A DNA stretch of 64,000 nt, from the NCBI GenBank assembly GCA_914767715.1, contig OU612073.1, positions 4,712,001-4,776,000 on the forward strand, given 5' to 3'. The notes beneath the pieces are model-generated. The model did no database searches. It saw only the letters and a list, made by a program, of their open reading frames with translations, and was not told the DNA's origin. Made by a program: the position numbers and the translations under genes. Position 1 is the stretch's first letter; each line of letters opens with the position of its first letter. Positions 45,101-57,914 of the stretch are shown piece by piece. The DNA comes from Membranipora membranacea (lineage: Eukaryota; Bryozoa; Gymnolaemata; Cheilostomatida; Membraniporidae).

Positions 45101-47988
45101 AGATAGGGGGCTACCAGACTGCTTCATTAAGACTTTCGCCACAAACTGCCAGGACCACAGTCCTAAAAAGCAAACCAAGGTAAGTGTTTGTGTTTTTCAT
45201 GTATCTGGTGGTGGTGGTGGTGGTGGTGGTGGTGGTGGTGGTGGTGGTGGTGGTGGTGGTGGTGGTGGTGGTGGTGGTGGTGATGGTGGTGATGGTGTTG
45301 GTGGTGGTGGTGGTGCTTCTGCAAAAGTCGGGTACCAAGATGCCGCCATGGCGTGATACACAGTTTTAGGTATTCCTCCGTATTCACAGAGGGAACAATT
45401 TTGTTCTAATACTAGGCAAGGGGTTCAGGTCAAAATAAATAGGCAAAAGTGATCATACCCGATGTCGAAATTGTGAACTTGTACATTGAAAACCAAATCT
45501 CTCCATTAGGGCGATCTGAATTAGAATTGTCAAACTTCATGAAACTGTTGCAAATATGTACCCTACTTACTTAGAAAAATGTAGCAAAGCATGTTCCAGC
45601 TTCTCTGTCATCTATGTGCTGCTGTATTGGCATGATGAAAGGCTGCTTTGTGGCGTTGGCTAGACAGTTACAGCCTCTTTTTTTGGATAATTTATCACTA
45701 AGAAAGTCATCAGTCATTACATTAGATAAAAGAAAGTCAGATGTTTCATTTATTTAATTCAAGCTACAGCCACATTTAGGCTGCTATGAGACCCCAACGG
45801 AGATGTTGAAGACCACAGCACAGTGTCCATTTGTGACATAATCTATGGCATCCAAGTAGTATTCATGTTGACTCAGTCACAGACTAGAAACATCTTTTTG
45901 TGATTATTATCATCAGTTGTCCAATTGATTTCAGTACACACATAATATGAAAGCAGTTGGTAGGTGATTTGGTACCACTACCACATACCATGTTGTCTAA
46001 GAGACACCAGATTTGTCGAGTTTACTTATATTACTCATGATGTAATTACTAGCTTTCTCTCCATTTCAGATATGCAAGGGAACCTCTAACCCAATATTTA
46101 AAGAGACTTTTTTATTTCGTATCAACACTAATGAGCTTCACACGGCATCAATCACATTACAAGTGTTTACTCGAGATCACTACGCAAGACAGAAACTGGT
46201 GGGAGAGATCTGTGTGGAGTTATCCCCCATGCTGTATAGTGATAACTACAGAACATGGTCTAATGTAATCGACTATGATCATCAGGTAAGCAATGAAACC
46301 TAATGGATTATGGGACTGTTTGATGAGCATCCCAACTTGATGAAATTCCAGTTAAATCTGATAACTTTGCAGAAGCATGTGAGAATGTGTTTAACATATC
46401 ACCTCCGATCTACATTATAGCAACTGTTTGGTTGGAAAACAACTGCGGATAGTCACAATATATAACAAATCATGTGAGCCAAAGCTAGGTCATCTTGCTC
46501 TCATTTCGCTGAGAAGTAAGAGCACATGCCAGTTCAAAAGGTCAATTTTTAATAAACCGCACAGCAAATATGGTTGATCGCATCTTTCAGACTTTGTTAC
46601 TAAACAAGAAAACATAAAGTTGAATTGCAAATTCAATACACAATCCGATTCTTAACAAGTCGTTTTCTAATGTTACTGTTCTTTCCTTATTTAAATTGTA
46701 GTTGAATGCTGAAACTGTTTTACTCACATGTCCTGATAGCCAGCATGTTCAGATTATATGACCACCATCAGTGTCTCATTGTTATCTATATTTTAATACT
46801 TTCAGCCTCCATTAGCCTGTGCTGAAGTTAATATGGGATTATTTTACGAACAAAGCAGAGATGAGCTCCATGTTACACTCGATGAACTCAGGTCACTGAG
46901 GCTAGAAGCCTCTCCAGTATATAAATATAAAGGTAAGATAATACGTTGATGACCAAAGCAGTGTTATCTGTAACTGTTCAAAGGCGAGACGACTCCCTCT
47001 GTAAAGTTGCAAGAGAACAATGTAACCAATGGATTAAAATAATAATGAATTCAGTAAAATTTGATTTCTAACTAGCTTGGGTATGGATTCAACACCAACC
47101 GCTATGTCTCATGTGTTCATGCTTTCTTGTAAAGTACCCATCCTTGTTTTTGAGAGAAGTAACTGTAAATTATTATGTATTAGTATTATAACTAATGTCA
47201 GGGCATCCCAATCTCTTTGCAAGTTCCCTTTGATGACATTAATCTTTTTTTTTTAGAATTATATCTTGCCGTAACATTGCTTGACGGGGAAAATCAGCCA
47301 TGTGTGAAGAAGAAAACTCCATGCCACTCTGTTCCAGCTACGTGCCATTCTATTAACCTTCCAAGCCATAATATAATATTCAGAAACATTCCAAACTCCA
47401 ATATACATGTGAGTTAAAATTGATTGTAACTATATTCATCTTCACTTCGTAATTTTTAAATCTCCCGGTCCATCTAAACTAATATATTCCGCATTGCATC
47501 GGACAACCGAATACTAAATTTGGGGAATTTCAGATAATTGCTACTTTAGGCATTCATGACCTTTGTCATCCATAATTTTGGTTGAGTTTATTGCAGATCT
47601 GATGAGAGCGCTGCACAATCAAACTATTGCCTCCGTTATTATTCCTCATATTACTTCTAACGCCTCATTGTCTTTTTAATTTCAACAGGACACAAGACTA
47701 CTCATTGAGCTATGTCAGCAGTACCCAGATAGGTCACATGACACTATGGGATATACCATACTCGGTACAGGCACTACTGATCTAGAATACGGACATTGGT
47801 TATTAATGACAAGTGCCAGCCACCTGCAGGCACCTGTCAGCCACCTGCAGGCACCTGTCAGCCACCAACAAGCACCAGTCAGCCACTCACAGGCATCTGC
47901 TCACACTGGACAGGCTCTTTATATGTGGCACCATCTACACGTGTTACCTCAGAGATCTAAATACAAACCTCGCTTCTGTTTAAGATAG
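42138..47988 (+). CDS. Synaptotagmin-like protein, two C2 domains, probably calcium-independent
   Basis: Exons: 42138-42338, 42998-43418, 44094-44250, 45035-45179, 46070-46285, 46806-46932, 47257-47408, 47689-47988. Total 1719 nt, 572 aa, phases agree, no stop. Residues 7-28 form one membrane segment, with cysteines at 24, 25, 28 and 31 that could be lipid-modified, then basic RVRRWF. An acidic serine-rich linker follows (about 100-240). C2A is about 249-375, C2B about 383-560. The C2A loop expected to read DFDRFSKHD reads TRDHYARQK, so most calcium-binding aspartates are gone; C2B is similarly poor. The end MWHHLHV matches the C-terminal WHxL motif of synaptotagmins, most like the Syt12/13/15 type. 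Such proteins act in vesicle or membrane trafficking. The exact orthologue is uncertain. Confidence 0.78.
45206..45315. repeat. (GGT)n microsatellite in intron 4 of the synaptotagmin-like gene
   Basis: About 33 GGT units, with a few GAT/GTT variants at the 3' end, start only 26 nt after the 5' splice site of exon 4. Read in other frames it gives long poly-Gly, poly-Val, poly-His and poly-Thr open frames, none of which is a gene. Confidence 0.95.
47818..47898 (+). repeat. Coding minisatellite (SHLQAPV)n in C2B
   Basis: Four tandem 21-bp units encode SHLQAPV, SHLQAPV, SHQQAPV and SHSQASA (residues 517-543). The first two are nearly identical in DNA. They sit between the HW.L segment and the WHHL motif, where other synaptotagmins have a short loop. 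Confidence 0.9.
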
Positions 47989-48980
47989 CTTCAAGTCAAA
48001 ACTCCCAACTTTTTTTTATAATCTGTGTATGTTTAGAAATAATGCTGACAAAACTACAAGAGGTTGTCAGTGTGATGTATTTAAAGCCTTGATGTACTGT
48101 CATATTAGAACCAAATCCTAACCATTCTACCAAAGTTTGAACTCAGGTATCTTATAATATATAATTTATTGTTTTGTCAGGCGTGTAGGATATTAAATAC
48201 ATCTGATCAATGATGACAAATCTTTGGATTGATACAGCTTTCTTCCGTAGCAAGAAAATCACTATGGAAAAAATAACAACCTGAACATCCAGGTAACCTG
48301 GCACAACCCTCTTGACAGTAAATGTTATTTAACAATAAAATAACCGAGGCTCGTTTGGAGGAAATTGGATCAATTGTTGCAGGTATGCAAAAGAAGTTGT
48401 CCCCTCTGTTACAGTTCTGATGTTAGGATAAATCTATGGCTAAACACACTATCTGTTTACGAGTGAGGTTTATTCCCGGACGGCAATTTTCCACATATAA
48501 CCATCATGATACATTAATGGTTGGAATGTTAACAATAATATCACCAAAAATCTATAAAACCAAAAAGTTTCAAATCTTCAAGATTTATCCTGACTGATAT
48601 GGTCATTGTAAGCTGAAACCACTGCAAATAATACACATTGTCAAATAAGCCAAACATGGTCACGACGCTTAATGAATTCATTAAGACGGCAGAAAATAGG
48701 AAAAAATAACCCAAACAAAACCAAATATGGTCTCAGAAAATTTTATGCTGGTTTACAGCAAAGTCAGAAAGAGAAAAACTTGAAGCATTCAGCAGTAGAC
48801 ACTTGGTGATATGTTTAATAGTTTGTATGTCAGCATACATAGGTCACGATTATCGCAAGGGAGGAACCGTCTTTTTTCTTAAAAAACAGCTTGAAATGGA
48901 AATTCATGTCGATGATAGGCAAAATACCCGATGATACTAATTATAGTAAAACAGGATAGGTTAAGGTCACTTCAAAGCTA
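47989..48980. other. Convergent intergenic region
   Basis: 3' ends of the synaptotagmin-like gene (plus) and the sulfotransferase gene (minus) face each other. AATAAA at 48334-48339 (plus), about 345 nt after the stop, could end the former. I recognise no other feature. Confidence 0.5.
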
Positions 48981-51900
48981 CTAGGACGCTATGTTGTTCC
49001 ATGATAAGTAAGTGTCATCTTTGAGCAATTCTGCTAATTTTATATTATGAGGCTTGTGAAAGTCATACAGCAGCCTCCTTGTCTTAGGAAACATCTCTCC
49101 TACATGGTCATGGTGTTTGCCTTCCAGCGCAACATTCCTCTCTGAGATCTGTTTACCAACTGACTCGTCAGGAAGTATCTCCCTTCGATGGAGGAAGCGG
49201 AATATTTTGTTGACTTCAGAAAGTTCAGAGTTTTTGTAGGATTCAAAGTGTACGACATGAACCTGTGATCGAGGAAACACCTGCAAATATAAACAACAAA
49301 TCACATAAAAAAATGTTGTTCTGACGACACATTTCTAAAAGTGAAGAGTAAACCTTTTGAGCACCGAAAAGTCAATAGTATTTCGATGAACAAGGGCAGA
49401 TGAATCTCAGTCCAAGTCCATGTACTAGTTTGAATTGCTGCTCCACTGAAACAAAACAAAAGTGGGGTCGCCGAGATAAATAAGATACATTTACACGGAT
49501 TATTTACACCCAAAAGTCATCAAAATCCACCAAAGGCGATCTACTCACACAATTACGGAGTTGTGTGCTCACCTTATACCAATCCTCTAGGAAGACAGAA
49601 TAGAGACCCTGCATCAGATTGACTGTTGATCCGATATTCTCTTTAAGATTTGGGTCATATGTGCAATCGTGAAGTGTTTTTTCCTTAAGGCAATTCTCAA
49701 ACAACTGGATGCCTTCAACCACAATGTTGTGGAACTTCTCTTTGCTGCCCATTTTATTAAAGAACATATACGAGGAGTAGAGTCTATCTGTGGGGTTTCG
49801 TAATATTGCGATGATTCTAGCTTGAGGTAAGACAGCAGCGATGTGATGCGCTACCAGCGTCTTCCCACCGTCAATTTTATTTGGCCCATATATCGATGCG
49901 AAGTCATTCCAATACATAGTGTTTGGTGAGCCGTCACCAGTGATTGTATTGTGATACCTTTGACCATCTTCTTGTATCACACTGGTCTTGTTGATTTGGT
50001 CTGCAACTATGTCAAAGAATGAGTAGTAATGATTGAACGGTACGTTCTGGAGACTGTTTATATGGGTAAGTTTGAACAGGTCGGATTGCTGTTTTGGAGG
50101 GAATGTGTTGTTTCCGGTGGTGTAGAAGAACCTCCGCCTTGTCCACCACTGGAGCTCTTTAGCTGGAGAAAGGATCACATCTGGATGTAAGGCTATTCTC
50201 TGATAAATGTCTGTAGTCCCACATTTTTCCATACCTGCCAGAATAGAAAATTAAAATTAGAATCTGCATAGAGAGAAAAGGTTATCTTATCTCAACAACA
50301 TATAATGATTTTTAGAAAACGTTTAGATTTTTAGGGGTGAGAAAGCCTGTACTAATCAGCAGACTCTAGCATGACATTTACCAAGAGGTAAACATTTCAC
50401 AGGCTGTCTTCAATCAAAATTAGACAACTCATATACATATCAGAGGGATTGGCCAAATGTGTGTTTGGAAGGGTATTTTGCAAAGACTACACATGAAATT
50501 TTTAAAAATTCGAACGAATCGAAAAAAGTCTACAAGAATAATATATCAAGTTCAATTTCTATGAGGCACCAAAGTTCAGGGGACAGTCAAGGTAGTGCAA
50601 TCATAGACTTATCTGATTCAATACTATCAACCATCTACTAGACTACTAGAGCATACAATTTTGATTAAACCTACAATCGTTCCAATATTTACTGCTTGCT
50701 ATGAACTGATACCAAGATAAGATGGTCAACCTAATCTAGACACTTCTTTTGTCGCATCCACACATCAGATCATAGCATTGTCATAGCAATCGAGGACGAT
50801 TGCAACCAGGGGGTGCAGATGTCGCATCCACAGCAGCAGACATATCTAACCGGGGAGCAGAAAATATAGCACAATAATCGAGGACGATTGTTACCAGGGG
50901 AGTGCATATGTCGCATCTACAGCAGCAAACAGGAGAACGTTCTATACCAACATCAGACAATAGACAGTTTTCTGAGCTCTGATTTAGGCTTCAATTCGGA
51001 TTTGTCCTCTCTCCAGTTTGGTACTTTGAACCCACGCCGCATAGATAAAGCCTGCTGAAAGGGGGTTATCTTGAAAACCACTTATAATAGGCTAAAAATT
51101 ATTTTTGATTCAGAATCTGCAACATTGAAAACTCATATGGACATAGTTTGGGAAATAATTTTAGTATTTGGATAGTCAATTATAGCATTTTCTGCCTGTT
51201 TTGCAGACAATTTGGCAGAATTTTTCACGAGTTTCGTCACTAAAATTAAGATTTATCAACATTCAAACCTCCAATGACTTGGAAACCCTGTCTCCCAGGG
51301 TTTTCAATGGTGCAGACTCTGAATCAAAAATCTTTTTATCCTAACATAAGCGGTTTTCAAGATAACCCTCTTTCAGCAGGTTTTTCCTATGCGGCGTGGG
51401 TTAAAAGTACCAAACTGGAGAGAGAGGACAACTCCAAATTGAGGCATAAATAAGAGCTCAGAAAACTGTCTATAACAACATCCAATATCTTAGCCAGCAT
51501 CATCATCAGTACACTCAACCTCGACTCCGGGACGCACAGTTAACAGCCAGTACATCTAACCTCAAGTCGAGGACATGCAATTAAATTAAAATTAAAGTTC
51601 TATTCTTAATACCGGTACCACCCTAATGCCGTGACAACCGTGACAATGCATTAAAGGTGGCGCCAACAGAGACAATTCAGAATTAGCATAATGCTTGACT
51701 TACACCAACCCACTCTTGCGGTGGATCAACCCACTCTTGCAGCCGATCAACCAATCAATTGAAAAATGTGTTTTAATCTTGTTCTTTTGCTGATGTGCGT
51801 CAGCAGTTTTTAATGTGTCTGGCGATATACTATTTAAGAACATTGTTTGTCAATTGAAATGCATGATCTGTTTGGCGGCCTTCTGGTCGGCAGGCAGGCT

Positions 51901-54900
51901 CTTTGTTTGCACCTTCACTTGGAGTCAGGTCAGTTTTTAAACATCAAAGTTTTACAGTTTTTATCATAAATTTTCATTTATTGTACAGTAGTGATATCTA
52001 TAGGGAAATAGAACTTGCCTTATTATTTGATAATGGCACAGTATAACATTTGGTTGGATTATTTGTATCATCAACTAATTTAGTTTAAATGAATTAATTT
52101 GAGCATCCATGGCATCATTAACTAGAAAGTATAACTTGATAAAATAAGACATGCATTGTTAAGTTGAATTGCATTTGATTTTAAACTTGATAAGAATTAA
52201 AAGACATGCTCTTGAGTCAGGTGTTTGATCTTGAATCAAATGAGATCGCATCTAGATAAGTCAGTGTCACATAGTGAGCATCATCGTACCAAGCTCGTGA
52301 GCACAGATCTCAGTAGCGGAGAGTTAATGTGGTTACTCCATAACCTGGTATCCCACACTTTTAAGACAATTTTTAAGAATTTGCTGCAGGTTTCACAGGA
52401 TATTGGTACAGAAAACCGCCTATAGGTTAAGACAAGATATGACAGGGCCTGGCAGTATAATAAGTAAATGTTAAAAAGAGATTAATACTTTTTTCCATAA
52501 CTTAGGCTCTACAATTCTTTGTCAGGTCATTCTAATTTGGAGAAGACTGGTTATCTGAGTCGAAGGCAAATAATTGGAATGGAAACACAAAAGGTGAATA
52601 AACTAAGTTTATTGGATTTTGGATATCTTATTAAATGCTTCACTCATGAATCCAGTAAACTCAATAGTATTCTAGTAGTAATCATCAACTCAATTACAGT
52701 TTGAAAGTTTCCCCCCCCCCCCCCCCCCCCGATACTCTTTTCGACAAAAATATCCAAACACTTGCAATGCTTGCCAATGAGCTCTAATGATAAGAACTCA
52801 GATTGGTGACCATCACCACGCGGCACACACTACTGTTAAATTGACTTAACAGGCCCCTAAGGTATGAGCTGTAATGCACAAACTACTGCCAGCAGACCCC
52901 CTACAACTAAATCTCATCAGTAAAGTGCAAACCCACCTAATCTGTGTCACAAACACTGGACTGAATAAGCTGAAAAAACTCACATGTGAGGATAATATTA
53001 ACATTGTAAAGGTACATGAAAGATGTGCACAGTATCTAATAACAGCCTGCATAACTGTGTAAAGTACCTTGTGGTATAAAGTAAAACAACTAGAACGTAA
53101 CAAACAACGATTGAAGACACTCTGCTCCAATATACTTACCGATGATGAAGAAGTAAGGTAGACATCGGAGCTGATAGCCGTCAGGAGCTGAGCTCCTCTT
53201 TCTCTGCCACGCTTTGTGGAAGTTCTGTACAGGAGCTATACTAGGATCTGGTACCATCCTGGAGATTATATAGTTCTTATAGGCGTTCTGACCTGAATCA
53301 TCTTCTGGGTCAACCTACAACAAACGATAACTCACTGAGCATAGTTCATAGTATGGGTGGTAAAATTTTAAGGGTAGGCGCTAGGGCTAAGGTCATGAAA
53401 CAGGTACCCAAGGTATTCTAAGTCAGAGGCCATGAATTACTCAGGAGCTTTATGGTGTTTGGGGAAGTATAGGACTTAACGCTAGTGAATTAAATGAAAC
53501 TATGTATGATATGATATGTATGTATGGTGGTGAGTGAGGCCATAATTATACTAAATTATTTGATACTTCCTTTAACAAGCCTCCTGGTTGCGAAAATTTG
53601 GGTGCAGTAATATGAACCTGGCCAAGTTTAGAGGCCTGGAGCATTATTTGATTAACTGATAACAAGCTTATTACTCAAACTATCATGACATCTAACAGTG
53701 TCAAACCCATGGTGCTCCTCTTAGCTTTCACGGATGGCCTTAGGAATTATCTGCTAACTGACCGATGATCATGTCTCCTTTTTTGTTGTGTTACAATTTG
53801 TTTCCTGACATAAATGTATAGCAAACAATCACGAGGACCTGAAAACTAACACAAGCTGGCACAATCAGTGGCCTGAAATTCTTTTAAATTATCAGGGTTT
53901 AGTAACAATCAATTTAAAAATTTCACTGAAAGGCCTTGTAAAAACAGTTTATTGATTTCGGAATTTACATTGAAACTGGCGGAAATTGTTTCATGCATAC
54001 AAAGTGAGTGGACAAGTTGACAAACCTAAAGGTGGCACTATGGTTTACTCTAAAAATGGTTTAATCATTCAGAATACAACTCATTTCTGTATCCTAGCCC
54101 TGCCTGGCTCTAGGTGATGATTTGCGTGATAAGCTTTCATTGCATAATAGCAAGGAGTAATAGCGAATAGTAGTAACGGATTTTCCAGAATCACAAAACC
54201 TCTGGTGTATTTATTCGTTGGACACTTGCATGAGTATTTTTTACGATCTTATCTTATTAGGTGCTATCAGTGGGACATTTGCAACAAAATCAAGGAAGTA
54301 GCAACCTATTTATTAATGCACATGAGAATTGCACATCCAACCTTCTCATACTGTACGCAAGCTAGCAATTTTGTCTGCATTGTCACAATAATCCTTCATG
54401 AATTTCTTTCTGTCTGGAATACGTAGGCTTTACCCGCCTTTCACCTTTGCTTTCATTACAGACTTTCTTGACAGAGCCATCTTTCAGATATTGAAATGCT
54501 AATTTAAGAGGCCTTACTATTATGTTCTATAAAACATTACGGTGGAGAGGTCTTTGAAGACTGTTTGGAGCACCTCTGACTATCTGACTGGCACTCAATT
54601 GTCTCACTATTCGATCAACAAGAGCCACTTCAAGGGATGATAAGCCCTAATTCAATATTATCAGATGCCGCTTGTATCAAGTTTGAACAGGCAGGTCGGC
54701 TAAAACTGCCTACATTGTTTGTCTGAATTTACAATTGCACCCTAACAAGTTTTGACGCAGCCCATTCATCACAGCTTACTGCATAATCAAGTTTTCTGTA
54801 TCGTAGATGTTATGCCATTTTTTGTCTCCTCAGCTTGTAATAAAGATTTATATCGTAAATAATACATGTGGGTTAGTGCAGGCAGCGCATGTACGTCATT

Positions 54901-56919
54901 GACGGAGTACAAGCTTTTAAAATTTAAAGCTAAGGGAATTCACAAGGCCAACTTATAAAAATACATAGGAGATCAGGAAAGGTGGCAGGCTAGCTTTGGC
55001 AATGAATTGTGGGTACAATTTTCTTCTGCGGGAGAGTGAGATAGATCTTAAACATAAAGATTTAATAGTTCGCATGACTTTTTTTTAGTTTCCCACTGTG
55101 AGGAAAACAGATCGTAGCGTGCAATTATGTGTTAGCAGGTAATGGTTTATATTACAATGAAAGGGGCACCCCAATAATGAAAACTTTTTGGACAAAAGAT
55201 TGTTCAGATTTCGTCGATAATGATTGACAGTTTAATTGTCCCTTGTGAGATAATCCCTTTTCCCTTCTACTCAGAAACCTCTATACTTATAGATACTAAA
55301 TACAACATCGACGCACAGCATTATTTGTCTTGCACGATGAAGCTAACATTCTATACAAGTCCACAGGTAGTTGAGAAATCATATCAGCCTATTGTCATAC
55401 AACTACACAAGTTAAAAATATATAGTTAGTAAATTATCCCAGAAATAAGCTCAGTAACAAGTCTCTGAAGTTTTAAAGCCTTCAATTAGGGCAGTTTGTA
55501 AAGGTATTTACTACCAGGTGGCATGAAATAAATACTTTACAACTAGAAGGCATACATGACAAGTTGGTAGACCCAGAAATCAGGAGGTCTCCGCGGACGA
55601 ACTCCCGACCCGGGGTACCACTCTGCGAGTCCCGCAATTAGGGTGTAATTTGGCCCTTGTTGTCATTTGTTTTAAGCCAAAACTAGAGCGTTCATATTAT
55701 GTAATGCATAATTTTACCTGATTTTACAAATTATATTGTTGCACTTTATACGAACGAGGAGAGATAGTATGTTAATAGGCAATTATATATATGTATATGT
55801 ACTGTGGGGGTAGGAAAACATAGTTTTCTTGCAACGAGAAGCTTAAAAATTCTTCTGGGTGAAGGAAGCTGAAAAAAGGGAGGAAAAAGGGAGATAGGGA
55901 GGAGGTGGAAAATACCCCTAAAAACTGGGAGGCTCCCTACCAAAAAGGGAGACTTGTCAGGTATGCTAGAAGGCCCTATGTATGATTTTCCTTGATAGCC
56001 TAATAAACTACATGTACATCAATGACAGAATAGGAGGTAGCTCAGTTGGTTAGAGCGCCTGCCCTTTAACGCGCAAGCGTTGGAGGTCCTGGGTTCGAAT
56101 CCCGCTGCGGTCTACTGACTACTGGGCTCATATGACGCCCCAGGTGTGCTCCGACCTGCCTGCAAACTGAGAGCAACTTCGCGCCGGCCGCGCCCTTAAG
56201 GCACTGATATTTCTCAGTCCTCGGACGGAGACCACACTTGCGATTTTAACCCACAGAATCAGGCCTAGCTGCCATCATTATGAACAATAAGGTGAATGTC
56301 TAAAATGCTCTAGTACAGGAAATTAATCATAATGTAAAATGTTTTACTTCCTGATTACGGAACTTACCTTTTCCATGAAGCATGGGTTCTTGAACTGGGG
56401 AAGAAATGGTGGTAATCCGATACAATTGAAATTTTCAAAGCATACGCCCTTGTTACAGACAATGCGCTCACATTTTGCCGTGTTTTGCCTCATGGATATT
56501 TTAGGATATAGAGGATGCTGTGGGGTTGAACGGTCTAAATCAGTCTTGTTGGATGTGAGCGACTCTCTAAATATGTCTCTAGCTTTGTCAATCTGCTCTC
56601 GTACAGAGTCCACAAAATCATTGGCATACTTTCCTGCATTTATATGTTTGTGATTTGAGAAGTTGTTTAGCCCTACAAATCTTTTTAATCCGATTTGGTC
56701 AGAATTTTGACCAGGCTGGATGGTGTATTCTTTTGGTTTTGCTTCCACTTTATCGGCTGGATAGTATGAAGAACTGTTATCACGCAGATGTTTCAGAGTT
56801 ACGATACTGTAGACGCAGAAGAAAGCAGCGATTGTCACTAACAGCAGAGTTCTAGGTGACAAAGTTAAGAAGCATAGTCTACGGCGAATAGTCAGCATCA
56901 ACTTTCTGGACAGCTCCAT
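48981..56919 (-). CDS. Carbohydrate sulfotransferase 15-like (GalNAc4S-6ST family)
   Basis: Family members transfer sulfate from PAPS to carbon 6 of 4-sulfated GalNAc in chondroitin sulfate, in the Golgi. Exons in gene order: 56919-56368, 53314-53140, 50234-49573, 49280-48981. They sum to 1689 nt, 562 aa, almost the length of human CHST15 (561). It is a type II membrane protein: short basic cytoplasmic tail, membrane segment about residues 22-44, then stem. The 5'-phosphosulfate-binding loop is CLPYFFIIG followed by MEKCGTTDIY (235-253), spanning the exon 2/3 border. The 3'-phosphate loop is RIIAILRNPTDRLYSSY (382-398). The end FHKPHNIKLAELL matches the family C terminus. The donor at 56367 and acceptor at 53315 keep phase 0. 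This subfamily is large in invertebrates, so the acceptor sugar may differ. Confidence 0.88.
50750..50935. repeat. Short diverged tandem repeats
   Basis: Repeated segments with TGTCGCATCCACA and ATCGAGGACGATTG recur two to three times in intron 2 of the sulfotransferase gene. The unit is roughly 70-100 bp. Confidence 0.6.
50961..51472. mobile_element. Long inverted repeat, fold-back or MITE-like
   Basis: Arms of about 160 bp (roughly 50961-51125 and 51310-51472) are inverted copies with scattered mismatches. The ends read TAGACAGTTTTCTGAGCTC and the complement. The inside is AT-rich and has no coding frame. It lies in intron 2 of the sulfotransferase gene. Target-site duplication unclear. 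Confidence 0.75.
51473..53139. other. Remainder of sulfotransferase intron 2
   Basis: No gene seen. A run of about 19 C lies near 52711-52730. Open frames at 52225-52425 and 52846-53130 lack recognisable domains. Confidence 0.45.
53315..56031. other. Sulfotransferase intron 1, no gene recognised
   Basis: Long intron. No open frame in either strand resembles a known protein. The SINE at 56032 lies at its start in gene orientation. Confidence 0.45.
56032..56252 (+). mobile_element. tRNA-derived SINE, well preserved
   Basis: A box TAGCTCAGTTGG and B box GGTTCGAATCC, then the same body as the copy at 36831. A 7-bp direct repeat ACAGAAT flanks it (56025-56031 and 56253-56259). It lies in intron 1 of the sulfotransferase gene, in the opposite orientation to that gene. 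The intact promoter boxes suggest recent activity. Confidence 0.88.
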
Positions 56920-57900
56920 GATATGCTAGTTTGCTAGTGTAAGGGTCTTCTTTACAATACTTAGAAGTGTTCAGTGCCTGACTGAGAAAAATCCCGAAGC
57001 TCTGCTGCGAAGTACACCAATATATACTTGTAGATTTAATTGGCTCTCTTACACCAACAAAACTATAATGAAGAGTACGTTCATTGTCATCAATATGCTA
57101 AGAAAGTACTGATAAGATCGTATTATTGTTGACAAGGAGAGTATCTGATTTCTGATGAAGTAGTAAGGCTGCTATCAAAAAAAAAGCTTCCTCGAGGCTA
57201 TGCAGGGCCCCCGGTACTGCTTGTCGTCCTCACACCCTGCAATCCAGCGAGTCTCCTGATTGAGTGTTCTAGTGTTATTTCCCACAGCAGGAGACCGAGC
57301 AGCACAGGGTACTATCACCTTACTATCAGTCTCACAGCTCCACATGCCAACTAAAACACTGATCCTTTCTTTTCGCTGCAACTCTGCTCAGTCATCTAAT
57401 ACCATACTTACAAATCAATATAATTGTCTCCAACATTGTCACTCTACTAGAGGCGCTATTTGAGACCACAATAACTAGTCATTTGAAATGTCTTGTTTGA
57501 GAACCATGCAATTATTGCTTGTCAATAACAGTTTTATTGTTGAGGCTCACTGAATCCTTTCATAAATCCTGAAAAGTGTTTGTACAAGAAGAATAATTTT
57601 TCAATGTAGCACTTGGACTAGTCTATAAGCTCTACAAGCTCTCTCTTTGAGTGATGCATAGTGATTACTATCAAATCCTTTATGCTTATCCTTGTGCAAT
57701 ATATGTGTACATGGCAGCAAAAAATGAGAGAAAGAAATAGTCGGATATTGCACACTTGCAAAAAAAAAGAGATTTCTGACCAGTACCTTTCAAGTATATA
57801 TTAGCTATTTGTTCGATCTGTAAAATAATCAAATATAAAGAAAAAGTGGCTAAGAATATTGATATGTTAATTTTTCAAAGCACAATGAGTTGTGAACTAT
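56920..57900. other. Upstream of the sulfotransferase gene
   Basis: Should contain the minus-strand promoter. A less AT-rich island at 57180-57420 contains a minus-strand open frame of 68 codons (57381-57175) with four cysteines and a following GTAAGT-like site on that strand; I do not recognise it. Otherwise nothing is seen. Confidence 0.4.
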
Positions 57901-57914
57901 AATATTTTTACTTA

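Noticed and set aside
45111-45387. Poly-His, poly-Thr, poly-Gly and poly-Val open frames
   Set aside because: All are readings of one GGT microsatellite in an intron, in different frames.
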